Shown piece after piece: positions 20,461-30,835 of a DNA stretch of 64,000 nt. The stretch lies in assembly GCA_902702965.1 (NCBI GenBank), contig CACRXP010000175.1:903701-967700 (forward strand), given 5' to 3'. Source of the DNA: Spirometra erinaceieuropaei (lineage: Eukaryota; Platyhelminthes; Cestoda; Diphyllobothriidea; Diphyllobothriidae). The position numbers were made by a program, and so were the translations under genes. Below the pieces are notes generated by a model. It did not search any database and was not told the origin of the DNA. It worked only from the letters and a program-made list of their open reading frames with translations. Position 1 is the first letter of the stretch. Every line of letters begins with the position of its first letter.

Positions 20461-21019
20461 CGTCCTCAATATGCCCACGGTGTCAGCGAATGTCCCAGGC
20501 ACCAGTCGGTCTTGTACGGCACCTTCGGACCCAATGTGCCAACAACCCGACATCATTTACTTTTTCTCCACAAATCCCGCGTCGGCCGACACCCCTGTCA
20601 CCGCCGATCACACTGTCTTTGCTCCTCCGCCGTCAACCATTAACATCATCCGACCTGCCCCAACCCCTGCGTACACCACGACCAGCACCAGCAGCTGCAG
20701 CAGCAGCAACACAACGACATCACACACTCCCTCCAACAAAGGGGCGACGTCCGACGTCCCGCCACCTTCTACCATCACCACCAGCACTCTCATTCACCGA
20801 TGTGGACTCGGCTCAGCCCTGTCCTCCTTGCGTTTTTACCTTCGCCTTACACATCAGCCTGGTCGGTCACTTGCGTATCCATTGCACAGAGGTTGGCGAA
20901 CCGGCGCCTGGAGCACCAACCTACACTCGCCTCATCAACCTCGACTGACCTCACTGGCCCAGCACATTCACCCACTAAATGGGTAAGTTAGCTCACATGT
21001 GCATTCATGAAAACCCGAA
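20461..21019 (+). pseudogene. LINE zinc-finger region fused to RT remnant
   Basis: Continues after RT motif A with 'NMPTVSANVPG' and GLVRHLRTQC (relic of a first finger), then a long P/S/T-rich linker and CPPCVFTFALHISLVGHLRI-H, an intact C2H2 spacing (C-x2-C-x12-H-x3-H). After that comes CTEVGEPAPGAPTYTR, matching the linker in the 16712-17077 copy. Two frames carry it (20490-20948 and 20327-20986), showing a shift within the linker. The second finger is lost near 20960. Confidence 0.8.
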
Positions 21020-21230
21020 GTAGACAACCGCCGGCTACACCACAGCATCACATTTCTCCCCACCAGCACCTGCACCACACATCAACCTCACCCATCGCCA
21101 CGCAACGCTAACACTCAACTGCCACCTCTCAAGAAAATGGGAAGTGTGCCTCTCGGCCGCTTCTCCGTGCGGCTTCTCAGATGCCTGTGCGACCGATTCT
21201 GAGCTCATCATGGTGCGCCATGTGCCCTGT
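21020..21230 (+). other. 3' tail of the zinc-finger LINE
   Basis: Starts 'gtagacaaccgccgg' and carries 'gggaagtgtgcctctcgg', matching the minus-strand tail at 16515-16711. It ends without an obvious poly-A. Confidence 0.65.
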
Positions 21231-21279
21231 CCAGGAAAGCTGCCTACTGACGCCTCAACTCAGTCCCCGCCGACTACTC

Positions 21280-21360
21280 AGTTGAGTGTGTTTGTGTGGA
21301 GTGGTGGGCTGAGAGTCAGACTGCAATGACTCCTTCTTAACGTGACTTCTGGCACTCTCG
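21280..21360 (+). repeat. Rep1 fragment (middle)
   Basis: 'ggtgggctgagagtcagact' and 'gcaatgactccttctt' match the centre of Rep1 at 11030-11060. Confidence 0.55.
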
Positions 21361-21690
21361 CGCATGCGAGCAGTTTGTGTTTTATGGGTAGTTCCTCTCA
21401 GTCGAGGACTGACTGGTCATCTGACCTTTGAAGTGTGTTGGCCCAGGCTGAGTGCGGGGCTTCGTGGCACCCTTCTGAGCCTTTGGGTTTGTGTTAGTCT
21501 GCTCTGCCATGTTTCAGATAACCGTCGCCCTCGCAACCTAGTATGCGCCTGAAGTTCTCTGGCACCTGATTCTCTGCGCTTGTGCTCCTGCCGGTTGTGA
21601 AGGTCTTGAACATGTTCGCCCTGTCACCCTCCTCTTTCTGATCCCTTATTTTGCTGTTGCTCTTGATTATAATCCTGATCAAGTGTTTGT

Positions 21691-21929
21691 TGTGAACCAG
21701 GGGTCTGGAATGGTGTGCCTAGGTACGCGTCCGGCCACGCCATCCACCTGTGTCCTCTCTCGCCTACGGTCTTCTTGGCTATGTTTTGACACCGAGTTCA
21801 GGTGAGGGAGGGGGGGAGTGCAGTAGATGCTTCGCAAGTCTGCTCCCCCTATAAATTAGTCCACGCGCAAGCCAGCGTTTCTGCTTCACCTTACTGGGGA
21901 GAACATGGTGGACATCGTCAGCTACGATG
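21691..21929 (+). repeat. Rep1, 3' half
   Basis: From 'gtgaaccaggggtctgga' through 'acggtcttcttggctatg', 'agatgcttcgcaagtctgct' and the terminal 'ggtggacatcgtcagc'. Confidence 0.75.
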
Positions 21930-22229
21930 GTCATCTGTATAGCCTGAGTGCGTTCCCATCCACCTGCCTCACCGAAGGAAATAAAAATTTTGTTCTGGAA
22001 AGTCAATTTCGGCAGACTTACGCTCTCGAGTATTCATCATCAGACAAAGTAGCAAAGGTTAAACAACCAATAAAATTTATTGTGGAGACGACGGCTGATG
22101 GGCGTTCAGAGGTCGGGTTTCAGGGTCTAATTTTGTCAGGGGCTTAGAGTGGGTTGGAAGGCGTGCAACGACTGGCTTTCCTCGTTTCGTCGACGTAACG
22201 CGATTCGGCAGGTGCTGTGAACACACGTG

Positions 22230-23700
22230 CTGGGTTTGTCTTTGTCCAGGAGAGCCTTAGCTTTGAAGAAACGATTTATAGGAGCACAAGGTTGGGTTGA
22301 CTAACCATACGGTCACTGACTCTGCCGACGCAAGTAGCAGCTGACATAGGAATTCGGAGTGTTTCGCCAGCACTTCATAGGTAACTCGGAATGCCTAGTT
22401 GACCTCAACCCGGTGGCCGCGGTCAACCAATTTGGCCAAAGTTGCATTAGATATGGACTTTTCTATGCCTTGACTTGGTCACGCAAGATCGTGTTCTTGC
22501 ATCCGGTTGGATAGGCGCCTGGTTATTCGGCCAATATGACCTCCCTCACAGGAGCAAGCGAAGGCGCAGATTCACACTGAAAAGATTTAAAAAGACAGTT
22601 TATCTTTACCCTGAAGACGAAGGAGTGGAGTGCTTGTGAAAACTAGCCTTATCTTAGTGCCTTGGTAAGTGCGCGCGATAGCAGCGTTTAAGCGACGACG
22701 TAAAAGTTTGCTCGCTGAATCCTCTCGAAATGGCAATGTGAGATGCAACTCCATCTCAGCCGTCAGTACTTTAGATTTTGGAGGGCCTTCTTCTGTATAT
22801 TTGTTGGTAAACTTTTCTGAATGTCCATTTTCTGTCAGAGTGTTTTCTATAAGGGCGAACCCATTCTCAAGCCTATCTGTGGTGCATATTCTCCCAGCTC
22901 GGTTTGTGAGGCAGCCGATCAAGCTTCGTTTCTGGCTAAGTAGGACAAAACTGCGAAAATTTGCGTATTGTCCTGTCTATGTTTTTTGAAAATTACACTT
23001 CTACTAATTGTTCCATTCAATTAGGTAGGACGTCCAGAAAGGGGAGGTACTCTTCCTTCTCTCTTTCCAAGGTGAAGGTTATCTCTGGATAAGCCTGATT
23101 CACTTTATACATAAGGGTGTTCGAATCAAGTTTTCTATCCTTTATGACAGTAATGTCATCAGCATATCGATCATAGGAATAAAGATCCTTCAAAATTGGA
23201 CCAAGCCGGTTTTTCTCCAGTTTTTCCATAAATACGTCCGCTAATAGAGATTCAACGGAGGGATCCCATCGCTACGCCGTCGAGCTGGCCATAAAATTAA
23301 CCATTTAGTCCTTATTGGACATTAAGCATGTAGCGAAAGAGCGATTCCCTTAGGTCTCCGACCGGAAGTCCGATTTGTATGTCTTACGGAGTCGATGAAT
23401 TCAAACGAATCCCCTACGCCAAGTGGCACTATTCTGTGTCACATCGACTTAAACCATGCTACAAACAACTTTGCAATTACGTGATAGGCTGAATTACTCA
23501 TGTCTAGTATCGGCCGCATCGGAGGGTCTGGTTTAAGAATCTTTGACAAAACATATAGCCTGGCGGACATTGTACCTAATGATTTACAAACTCCGAACTC
23601 TTGTTCGCCAAGAAAACTCTAGTCTTTCAATTTCCGAAAACATTTTGTAAGTTGAACTTCTACGCTCTCTGTTTGGTCCGTATTTCACCTCTCTCTTGTG
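22230..23700 (-). pseudogene. Penelope-like element: RT plus GIY-YIG-like tail (minus, broken)
   Basis: Read on the minus strand: ARLYVLSKILKPDPPMRPI (RT finger, K-x-HKP-like), a VDVT motif A remnant, GQLDGVAMGS (motif B), LLADVFMEKLEK, RYADDITVIKDR (motif C, catalytic DD kept) and ITFTLEREKEEYLPFLDV. The thumb follows with 'FCPT..KLDRLPHKP', then FACSCEGGHIGRITRRL at about 22570-22520, the GIY-YIG-like endonuclease tail, and 'LAKLVDRGHRVEVN'. PLEs copy themselves by RT and nick DNA with GIY-YIG (family knowledge). Several frameshifts and stops break it. It is the most complete PLE here. Confidence 0.85.
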
Positions 23701-24891
23701 AACCTATTGTCATCAGTCAGGGTCGCCAGTTGTGATGTTCAACAACAGTGACAACGGTAGGACAAGTAAAATTTCCGCCATTACTTGGCACAGAGATAAG
23801 ATCGTCAGATACAGTCAGGGGTCCGCGTATCATCGATCTCTGCTACTGCTGCTTCTGCTTTGGCACATATTTCCCTACAAACCTTACAGATCCCAAAACT
23901 TCCGCTGTCCCTTCTTTGTTCAGCGAAACATCGCCGACAGCAAACCGGAGATGCTGCAGATGCTCCGCTGGCCGACCACGGGCTTGAGTCAAGTTGTCCG
24001 CCATCTGCGTGTTTCCTGTTGCAAAAAGGCAAACCTCGTTAGGACCACAGGCCACACGCATCCGGTTGTCTGAACTGGAAACAGACAGCCAGAAAGCATT
24101 AGCCAACGACGCTGTATCCAATTCAGAGAAAATCAGGAAACGCAGTGGCCACGCGTTCCTTCCTCTCTCCCCCCCCTTGGTGTGGATTCTGATCAGAGTG
24201 CCTACAGTTAACTTTTGTCTAGGCGGCGGCAGAAATAGCGTTGGAGGACAGCGTTTTCGAAAGAGATGCCACCGTCTTCCATTGGGCGGTTATGGTATAC
24301 ACAGACTCGGGTGTTCGACCGTGACAGGCGACGGGGCTCACAACTGCTCCACGAGGTAAACTCAACGTTGACTTACGCTGCGACTACCTCAGTCTCTCTT
24401 CCCACGTCTACCATGCTCCGGTAACGAGGCAGAGTCCAGAGGACCAGAAATGGGCGTGAGCACACTGGTCGACAAATTCCCACAGCCCGTCTACGCGTGC
24501 CACGCACGACCTGGTCCCTGCGGAATTCTGGCGGGAAAAACATTAGTTTCCTTTCTCTCCCCCCTCTCTTGCCCTCTACATACCCTGGTGATCTGCTGAC
24601 CTTGTAACTGACGGGTTATGTGACTGACCGCAGACGTCATTTATCCCGCGCCAAACACAGAAGCACAGGCAGTTGCAAATAGTTGACTCTGCCGAGCTCG
24701 GAGGTTGTAGTGGTAGTGCCTCTCAGTCGGCGACTGTTTGACTAACCGGCGTTTAAGGGTGATGGCCCAAATTAACGCGGGGTCACGAGTCACCCTAGTG
24801 GGCCTAAAGATCTGTAACCGCCTGCTATGCCAGAGGTAGGTAAACATGGCGGTCGCAGCCAAATAAATGTTGACAGTTCTCTGGCATTGTC
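23701..24891. other. Unassigned stretch, possible Rep1 remnants
   Basis: Overlapping frames of 90-121 codons (23732-24359) on both strands have no recognised domain. Between about 24355 and 24540, weak matches to reversed Rep1 ('gttgacttacgctgcgacta', 'ctctcttccca') suggest an old copy. Confidence 0.35.
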
Positions 24892-25083
24892 GCTTTTTAA
24901 TTTCCTCAGAAATTATCTACGAAGTTGGAGTAGGTCAGTTTATTTAAGGTTTGTAGGCACAGACCGAGAATTTTATACATGAATATTTGGGCCAGAGTCC
25001 CTCAGCCACATCGGGTAACCGCGTTATATTCATTAACTTCCGACAGACAGCTAGGCGTATACTTTAGGTGATACCATACTAAC
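24892..25083. repeat. Left arm of a large palindrome
   Basis: A 192-bp arm from 'gctttttaatttcctcag' to 'ggtgataccatactaac', mirrored by 25119-25506 once the inserted SINE is removed. The loop is 25084-25118. Arms differ at scattered positions. Confidence 0.85.
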
Positions 25084-25118
25084 AGCACAGGTACTAGCCA
25101 TACTAACGGGTACCAGCG

Positions 25119-25506
25119 GTTAGTATGGTATTACCTTACACTAAAATATACTACTAGCTGCCTGTCGGCAGCTAATGAATATTACGCGGTTACCCGCTGT
25201 GGCTGATGATCTTTGGCCCAAATACTCATATATAAACCGACAGGACAACGGGCTCGTGGCGCAGTGGGTAGAGGCGTGGACATCTAAACTAACAGGTCGC
25301 GAGTTCGAGGCTCGGGTGTTCCACACTTCGGGCTTGCGTATGGCTGGCTGACGACGGCTAACAAGCCAGAAATGGCCATTTCAGTCTCCCTTGTCTTTGT
25401 CGGTAATGCCATTCTGCATATATAAAATTCTCGGTCTGTGCCTATAGATCTTGAATAAACTGATCTTCTCCAACTTCGTAGATAATTTTTGAGGAAATTA
25501 AAAAGC
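25119..25506. repeat. Right arm of the palindrome (interrupted by a SINE)
   Basis: From 'gttagtatggtattacc' to 'aggaaattaaaaagc'. Without the 190 bp of SINE plus one target copy, the arm is 198 bp, against 192 for the left arm. A further inverted copy of the inner end lies at 25637-25681 ('agtacctgtgctgttagtat'). Confidence 0.85.
25237..25416 (+). mobile_element. Complete 180-bp tRNA-derived SINE with 10-bp TSD
   Basis: Bounded by perfect direct repeats CATATATAAA at 25227-25236 and 25417-25426. Starts 'ccgacaggacaacgggctcg', with tRNA-like box A 'tggcgcagtgggtagaggcg' and box B 'gagttcgaggctc'. The body follows and it ends 'gtcggtaatgccattctg'. There is no poly-A tail. This insertion fixes the family boundaries used for the other copies, and it occurred after the palindrome formed. 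Confidence 0.95.
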
Positions 25507-25784
25507 AGTAATTTGTAAATTGGAGTATTTACCAGAAAAAGCACGGGGAATTCTGGAGGACCCACTGACGAGCCGAACCCCTCGCATCTGCGCCTTGCAG
25601 CGACAAAAACATCGGCGAAACACGCGTGTATGGGCTTGGCTAGTACCTGTGCTGTTAGTATAGTTTCACCTTACCCTAAAGTTCTCAGACAACTGGCTCC
25701 CTGCTGGTAGATGCGTTTGCGTTCCCGCTTGGGTATGGAGCGTGGCTGCCCGTCATCCTCTTCCTATTGACCTGTCGTTGTTGG

Positions 25785-26062
25785 TTAAAACCTTGGTCAG
25801 TTTTTATATGGACCACACAGTGTGGAGTGGAGCGCCAAGGTCCGGCTCGGCCGCGCCATTCACCAACGTCCTCCCCCGCCTCCGGTCTTCTTAACTCTGC
25901 CTTGACACCGGCTCCAGGTGGGGGAGGAGGAGAGAGTGCGGTAGATTCAGCTCAAGTTTACAAGCACTGAAAACTAACTCGCGCGCAAGTCACCGTGTTT
26001 GTTTCGTCCCGCTCTGAAGCATACGGTGGACATCGTCGGCACTGACGGTCGAACTGTCGGAC
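25785..26062 (+). repeat. Rep1, 3' half
   Basis: From 'aaccttggtcagtttttata' to 'ggacatcgtcggcactgacg', including 'cctccggtcttcttaactct' and 'gagagagtgcggtagattc'. Confidence 0.75.
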
Positions 26063-26541
26063 TTAGCTTTACATTGTTGGCGGTAGTTTTGACTGTTAGC
26101 GAGCTGGCCAGACGAAATGACGCAGAGGTCTACTCGATGAGAAATCAGGAGCAGATAAGAGACAATGGCCCCCGGCCCCCGACAGAGTGAAAGTGCACCA
26201 GCCCTCACATGCCATGAGGATGTGCGATCGATTAATTGGCTCAGAAACCGCAGTAGCTTAGAGCCGTTGTATATAAAGCGCAATTGGGGTGAGTCACCAA
26301 GTCAGGACTGTCTCACAGGAAAGGTCATTTTTCCGGCTCTCTGAGTTTAATTGCTTCTCATTGCCTGCCCTTTCAAGGGCTCCGAAACTACGAACATTGC
26401 TCACTGTCGCGCTCTACCTCAGCATATTAGCTAAGTGAATTCCTGTCGCCCCATGCAGAACGTACACTAGGTATGGCAAAGGTGGTCACGAAACGCAAAC
26501 GCAGTCTAACTGATTTATTTTTACCCAAGTGTTAAAACCTC
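26063..26541. other. Unassigned stretch
   Basis: About 480 bp, nothing recognised. Confidence 0.4.
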
Positions 26542-26628
26542 GGCAATCTCGGTAGAATTCGAACCCACGACAGCAAGGGGATGACTTGAGTACATCCAAC
26601 GCTTTAGCCACCTGAGTTACGAGACCCC
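26542..26628 (-). tRNA. tRNA-Ser-like sequence, second copy (not functional)
   Basis: Minus strand: 'gtaactcaggtggctaaagcg' as box A, a long variable region, and 'gtgggttcgaattctac' as the T-arm. The T-stem has mismatches. The flank on its left (+ strand right) again reads 'gagtttaaacacatttgg', as next to 6862-6945, which defines a retroposon unit longer than the tRNA part. Confidence 0.6.
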
Positions 26629-26660
26629 AACGCGAGTCATGAGTTTAAACACATTTGGAT

Positions 26661-27737
26661 CCGCTGACTGATCGGAGGGGCATATTGGCTCGCCTTGTCG
26701 CTGGTTTCATTTGCGGGAACCGGCCAGGGTGTGCACGTAAGTCACCGACTACTGTATTTTCAAGCTTGTCAAACCTTCTTCTTCTTCGGCAGGGAAAAAG
26801 TTTATCCGCTGCCGCAGCTAGGTTTCCTCTCAAAACCCCAGGCCCTAAGACTACTTTCCTGTCGTACTGATTCTCTGCCAACTGGTCGGACTAGAAAGGC
26901 CCCACTAAGTCCAATATGTGTGTGTGCCTAATCATCTTAGTCAGTCCGTTATACGCCGTCCAGACCCCAGCACTTTTCTGTGAGTGAAATTTCTCCTTTT
27001 TTCACCCATTTCGCGGACTTTTGCAATAATGTTGCAAAAACGACCTAGTTACGGGACGGGACAGGTGCATTCTGATCTGGCCTACGAGGCAAGTTTGGGG
27101 GGGGGGTAGGCGGGTTGGTCAATTTGTTCCCTAACTTGCACTCAGTGGATTAAGCCTCGCAGTCGCATTTCGTGAACGGTTTACGTTTCGGGAGTTACGC
27201 TCTCTCTCTCTCTCTCTCTCTCCCTCACTGTTTACTCGCAGAAAGGTGTGATCCAGCTCCGCGAAGGAACTAGTGCGCACCGGTTCACGCATAATAACAA
27301 GATCCTGACCAAAGTCCACATCATTGCACTCTCGATAGCGTAAGCGATAACGATAACACAAAGTACGTACCCGAGGCGAAGAAAACTGTCGGCGGCCCTG
27401 ACGCGAGTCATTTTCTGAGAGAAAACAACGCAACCAGAAAAACAACGAAGAGAAACCTACTGAAATAGTAAATGTAAGTAGTGTGATCGACTATGGCCGG
27501 CCAAATTGCTTCCACAATGCGGGCAGTCGCTGCGCTGACTGTATGAATGCAAATATCACTGTACCTGCGAAGTCAGTTGATCAGACAAGGACTCAACGAG
27601 CTGCCGCACTAAGGTTCGGCTAGCGTGTCAAGTTGCAAGAATGCATTTGCGGCTAGCAGCTGATGGGCTGAGAGATGAAGGGAATACGGTCTGCCGGTAA
27701 GATGTGGTTATGAAGCCCCACCTGATGGGCACAATAT
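26661..27737. other. Unassigned stretch with (TC)n
   Basis: A (TC)n tract lies at 27200-27223 and a G-run at about 27098-27106. A minus-strand frame of 104 codons (27445-27131) runs through the TC tract and is not credible. Confidence 0.4.
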
Positions 27738-28000
27738 TGTTGGGGTAGGGGTAAGGGGTTGGGGGTTAGGGATAGAGGTTAGGGTTAGGGCCGGGGTTAG
27801 GGAAACTACTTCTCAACCACTCAGAGTACAACCGCGCATCCCCAAACGCTTTTCTTTTGCATACAACGACTTGACCTCGTCGCCCGTGCGTTCACCGGCC
27901 CCACCTGTAAAAACCCCTCTTACCGCCGGTCCCGTATTACAGGTGGCTGGGGTTTGTTTACTTCAGGTGGGGCTACATAACCACATCTGACCAGTCGGTA
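27738..28000 (+). repeat. TTAGGG-linked dispersed repeat
   Basis: A G-rich tract with several TTAGGG-like units (to about 27810), then 'cttttcttttgcatac', 'cccgtgcgttcaccggcccc', 'gtattacaggtggctggggt' and 'ggtggggctacataacc'. It is the cleanest of the four copies. Confidence 0.8.
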
Positions 28001-28985
28001 AGATGGCAGACACTCGAAGGGGTCTGTCATTTCTAACAGGACTGGTACGGACATCGGACATCTCTGAGCTATCGCGGCCTGTGTCCATATGAAATAATGG
28101 GTATTGCTTTCTTCCTGGCAATCAAGGCGAGTCCACTGAAGCATTGCGTCCAGACTGTACCCTGGCCAGTACATCCCATGGCTATTTTAGGGAACGTCGT
28201 AGGAATCCCTTTTACCTCCAAATCCCATAATCCTATCGCTTTTTTTCTTCATTCTGCAGAATATTTCTGAGTGAGTCACATTCGGCGCCATCCCCCCATC
28301 TCCTCCTACTTCACCGGACCCCTTGTGACTGGCATATGAAGCTAGGCACGGCAGCATGAATGCTCTGCTAGCAGAGGCTTCTGTAGGAAATGCCTTGCAT
28401 TTCTTGACTGCTGTTTGGTTTTTCAACACTGTTCTACGGAACCTTGGGGGACCGCATGATTTCTGCCCACAGGTTGTGACCATGTCTTATCCAAAAATCA
28501 GTTCTGTGCAATCTGTTAAACATACTTCTTCCTCCAATCACTGCTGCGTACACCGTACTCGACATCTACCGTTGCTCACTGGTAGTCTTTGCATAAAATA
28601 TGCTGTTGGCAAGGTTATCGTGGTCTCCAAACCCCTAAGTCTGATCATGTATCAAGGTGGTCAACGGGAGATGATTTTCTACCTAACAGCCAGGCACCCG
28701 TCCAGAGTATTTTTGCGAGCTGCAAACCGTCCCCTCCCCAGTCTTGTACCTCTTGGAGTTGCCTCCACCTTTCTGATTACTTCTCGACCATTCTGCCTCG
28801 TCTAGGCTCTCTTGTTCCCCTGTTACCGAGTCTTTTTTTATCCCCGTTTGCAGACGTGTGAAATACCTGCGGCACACCCTTCAAACCTCAGTTTGTCAAG
28901 CCCGGGATGCTTTCATTTCTCTCTTCTCTTTTACTGTTCTCACACAATTTTACCAGTCGCTACTTACGATCGTCTTTAAAAGCGG
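28001..28985. other. Unassigned stretch with a 149-codon frame
   Basis: A + strand frame at 28356-28805 (149 aa) overlaps a minus-strand frame at 28483-28187. Neither shows a recognised domain. It lies just upstream of the possible PLE RT finger fragment at 28990-29200 and could belong to the same decayed element. Confidence 0.3.
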
Positions 28986-28989
28986 TTAG

Positions 28990-29200
28990 GTACCTTGAAG
29001 ACCCAGTAATCCAGTATCTGACCGGTCTGCCTGCTGGGGCTTTCCATGTCCCCAAGATTCATATGAATAAAATCACCCTCTGGGCGATCATTAACCCTTC
29101 TTCACCTTTCAGAGAGATGTATGATCCTGAAATCTCGAAACTACTTGGTACAGAACCTTCATTAGCAGATACAGTTGTCTTGGTCTGCCATCTCCTGTGA
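28990..29200 (+). pseudogene. Possible PLE reverse-transcriptase finger fragment
   Basis: The frame gives AFHVPKIHMNKITLWAIINP, then KLLGTEPSLADTVVLVCHLL. The spacing 'PKIH...A-IN...KLL' and the following 'DTV' segment resemble the PLE RT finger (P-K-x-H-K...lRaI...aK-L...S-dFv). No catalytic motif is present, so the assignment is tentative. It could equally be another RT class. Confidence 0.35.
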
Positions 29201-29974
29201 GTCAAGCATGATTTCGCTTCTGTAGTGTTTAGGGAATACTATGCAAACAGGATCAATCATATTGTCTGTCTGGTTCCCGTCTATAGGGATGGAAATAATC
29301 CTTTTTGCTTCATTTCCACTGGCACTTTGCAGGCGTGTCCGGATCTCATGAGATAACCTGACAGTCCCCTTGCCTTTGGTACACATTTTTCACCACGCCT
29401 CTCGATGCCAATGGATCTTCGAGCATCTCTGCTGGGGCGAGCCATCGCAAGGCCCGAATGGCTCCCTGGATCGCACGTACCGGCAGCTGCACTCGCTCAC
29501 CGTTTTCGTCGTTTTTTACTACCAACATTTTATACGCTTCTCCTAGGTCTTGCTACGTAGGTCTTGAGCACCTTCGCTCAGTGGTAACTGTAGAGCCAAC
29601 TTTGTTTTACGCACCATTCACCTGAGACCGGTCAACTGTCCTAAGAGGTATGGCGCCACAATTTGAATCCGCAAATTATCTGCTTCAGCGAAATTTCGGA
29701 AGTCACCTAAACCGTTAGTTGAAGAGTTCTTTCACATCTTTATATTTCCGTCTTACGCTTTGCTAACTGGGAAAACAGAGTCGCTGCTTTCGAAATATTA
29801 TCCAACCAATTATTCATATGGACAACGGTAGGGCTTAGAACCCCAACTAACTTGAGGTAGCCCTGTGAATCGTTTTTTTGGTCAGTTTAAGTCAGTTTAT
29901 TTTAGGGGATGAGGCTTTTGTTCTTGAGCTCCCTATTCATATCGATAAAAAGAAATCGAATCGATTGTTACATC
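29201..29974. other. Unassigned stretch
   Basis: Short minus-strand frames (29386-29162 and 29528-29346) are not recognised. No repeat was identified. Confidence 0.35.
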
Positions 29975-30475
29975 AGTAAACCTGGGAATTCAAAAGTTGA
30001 CGGTAAGTGTGAGCCAGGCGCAAACTGTCGCCGCTAAAACAATCGCGATTAAATGTACAGTAGTTTCTCAGCAAATGAGCATCTAATCTACACCTAAAGG
30101 ATTCGACAGTTTCAGGAAGTACCATCGCATCAGGGAGTCCGTTCCATGCCCCAATGACCCTCTGCGGGAAGGCGTTCCGTCGGGCGTCCGAATGAGCCAG
30201 CTTCCTCTGCAGTTTGAAGGGTTGACCCCGCAGACGGCCCGTCGCGGCCAATTTGAAGAATTCGTCAAAGTCTAGGACACACTCGCGGCCTCTGACGATC
30301 CGGTAGGTTTGAATGAGATCGCCGCGCAGTTACATCTAATTGAGAGGAACGCACATTTAGTTCAGCCAGTCTGATTTCGTAAGGCAGATGGTCAAGATTC
30401 TTGACCATCTTCGCAGCCATCGCCTGTACTCTTTCCAGTTTTTGATAATCCTTCTTCAACCACGGTCGTCAGGCC
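29975..30475 (-). pseudogene. CR1/Jockey-type LINE RT C-terminus (minus, frameshifted)
   Basis: The upstream minus frame gives KLERVQAMAAKMVKNLDHLP and YEIRLAELN. After a frameshift comes 'GRLRGQPFKLQRKLAHSDAR', RNAFPQRVIGAWNGLPDAMV and ETVESFRCRLDAHL. This is the characteristic extreme C-terminus of CR1/Jockey-clade reverse transcriptases (family knowledge), distinct from the zinc-finger LINE elsewhere in the window. All catalytic motifs lie upstream and are absent. Only about 150 residues remain. Confidence 0.85.
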
Positions 30476-30740
30476 TGGACTGCATACTCTTAGTGTATGC
30501 GACAGCCACATAAGATACTAAACTGTACCGATGCCTTTTATTTACTTCTTGACTGAATGCAAATTTACCAGCGGCAGTTAATCCAAAGTCCGTTTATTTT
30601 TGAAAATAGCTTTCGTTTATTTTTTTTGATTCTTGCGCTCACTTTTTATCATATGACAGCGAAAAATAAGACCTTCGTCAGCAATTTAATTTTTTTCTGT
30701 ATTTTCTTGAATTCCGCCTGCTCTTCGTCCCGCTTGCTGC

Positions 30741-30835
30741 TCCACCCTTAAAGCTCCCTCTATCACAATTCCCGTATGACACGGTCCACAGGCCACCTGA
30801 AACTAATGGGGGTCGTACACCCTACCGTTGCCTAT
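30741..30835 (+). repeat. Dispersed ~95-bp motif
   Basis: 'ccacccttaaagctccctct', 'cccgtatgacacggtccaca' and 'taccgttgcc' occur in the same order at 46152-46245 (+) and in reverse at 45500-45560 and 45843-45910. Confidence 0.7.
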
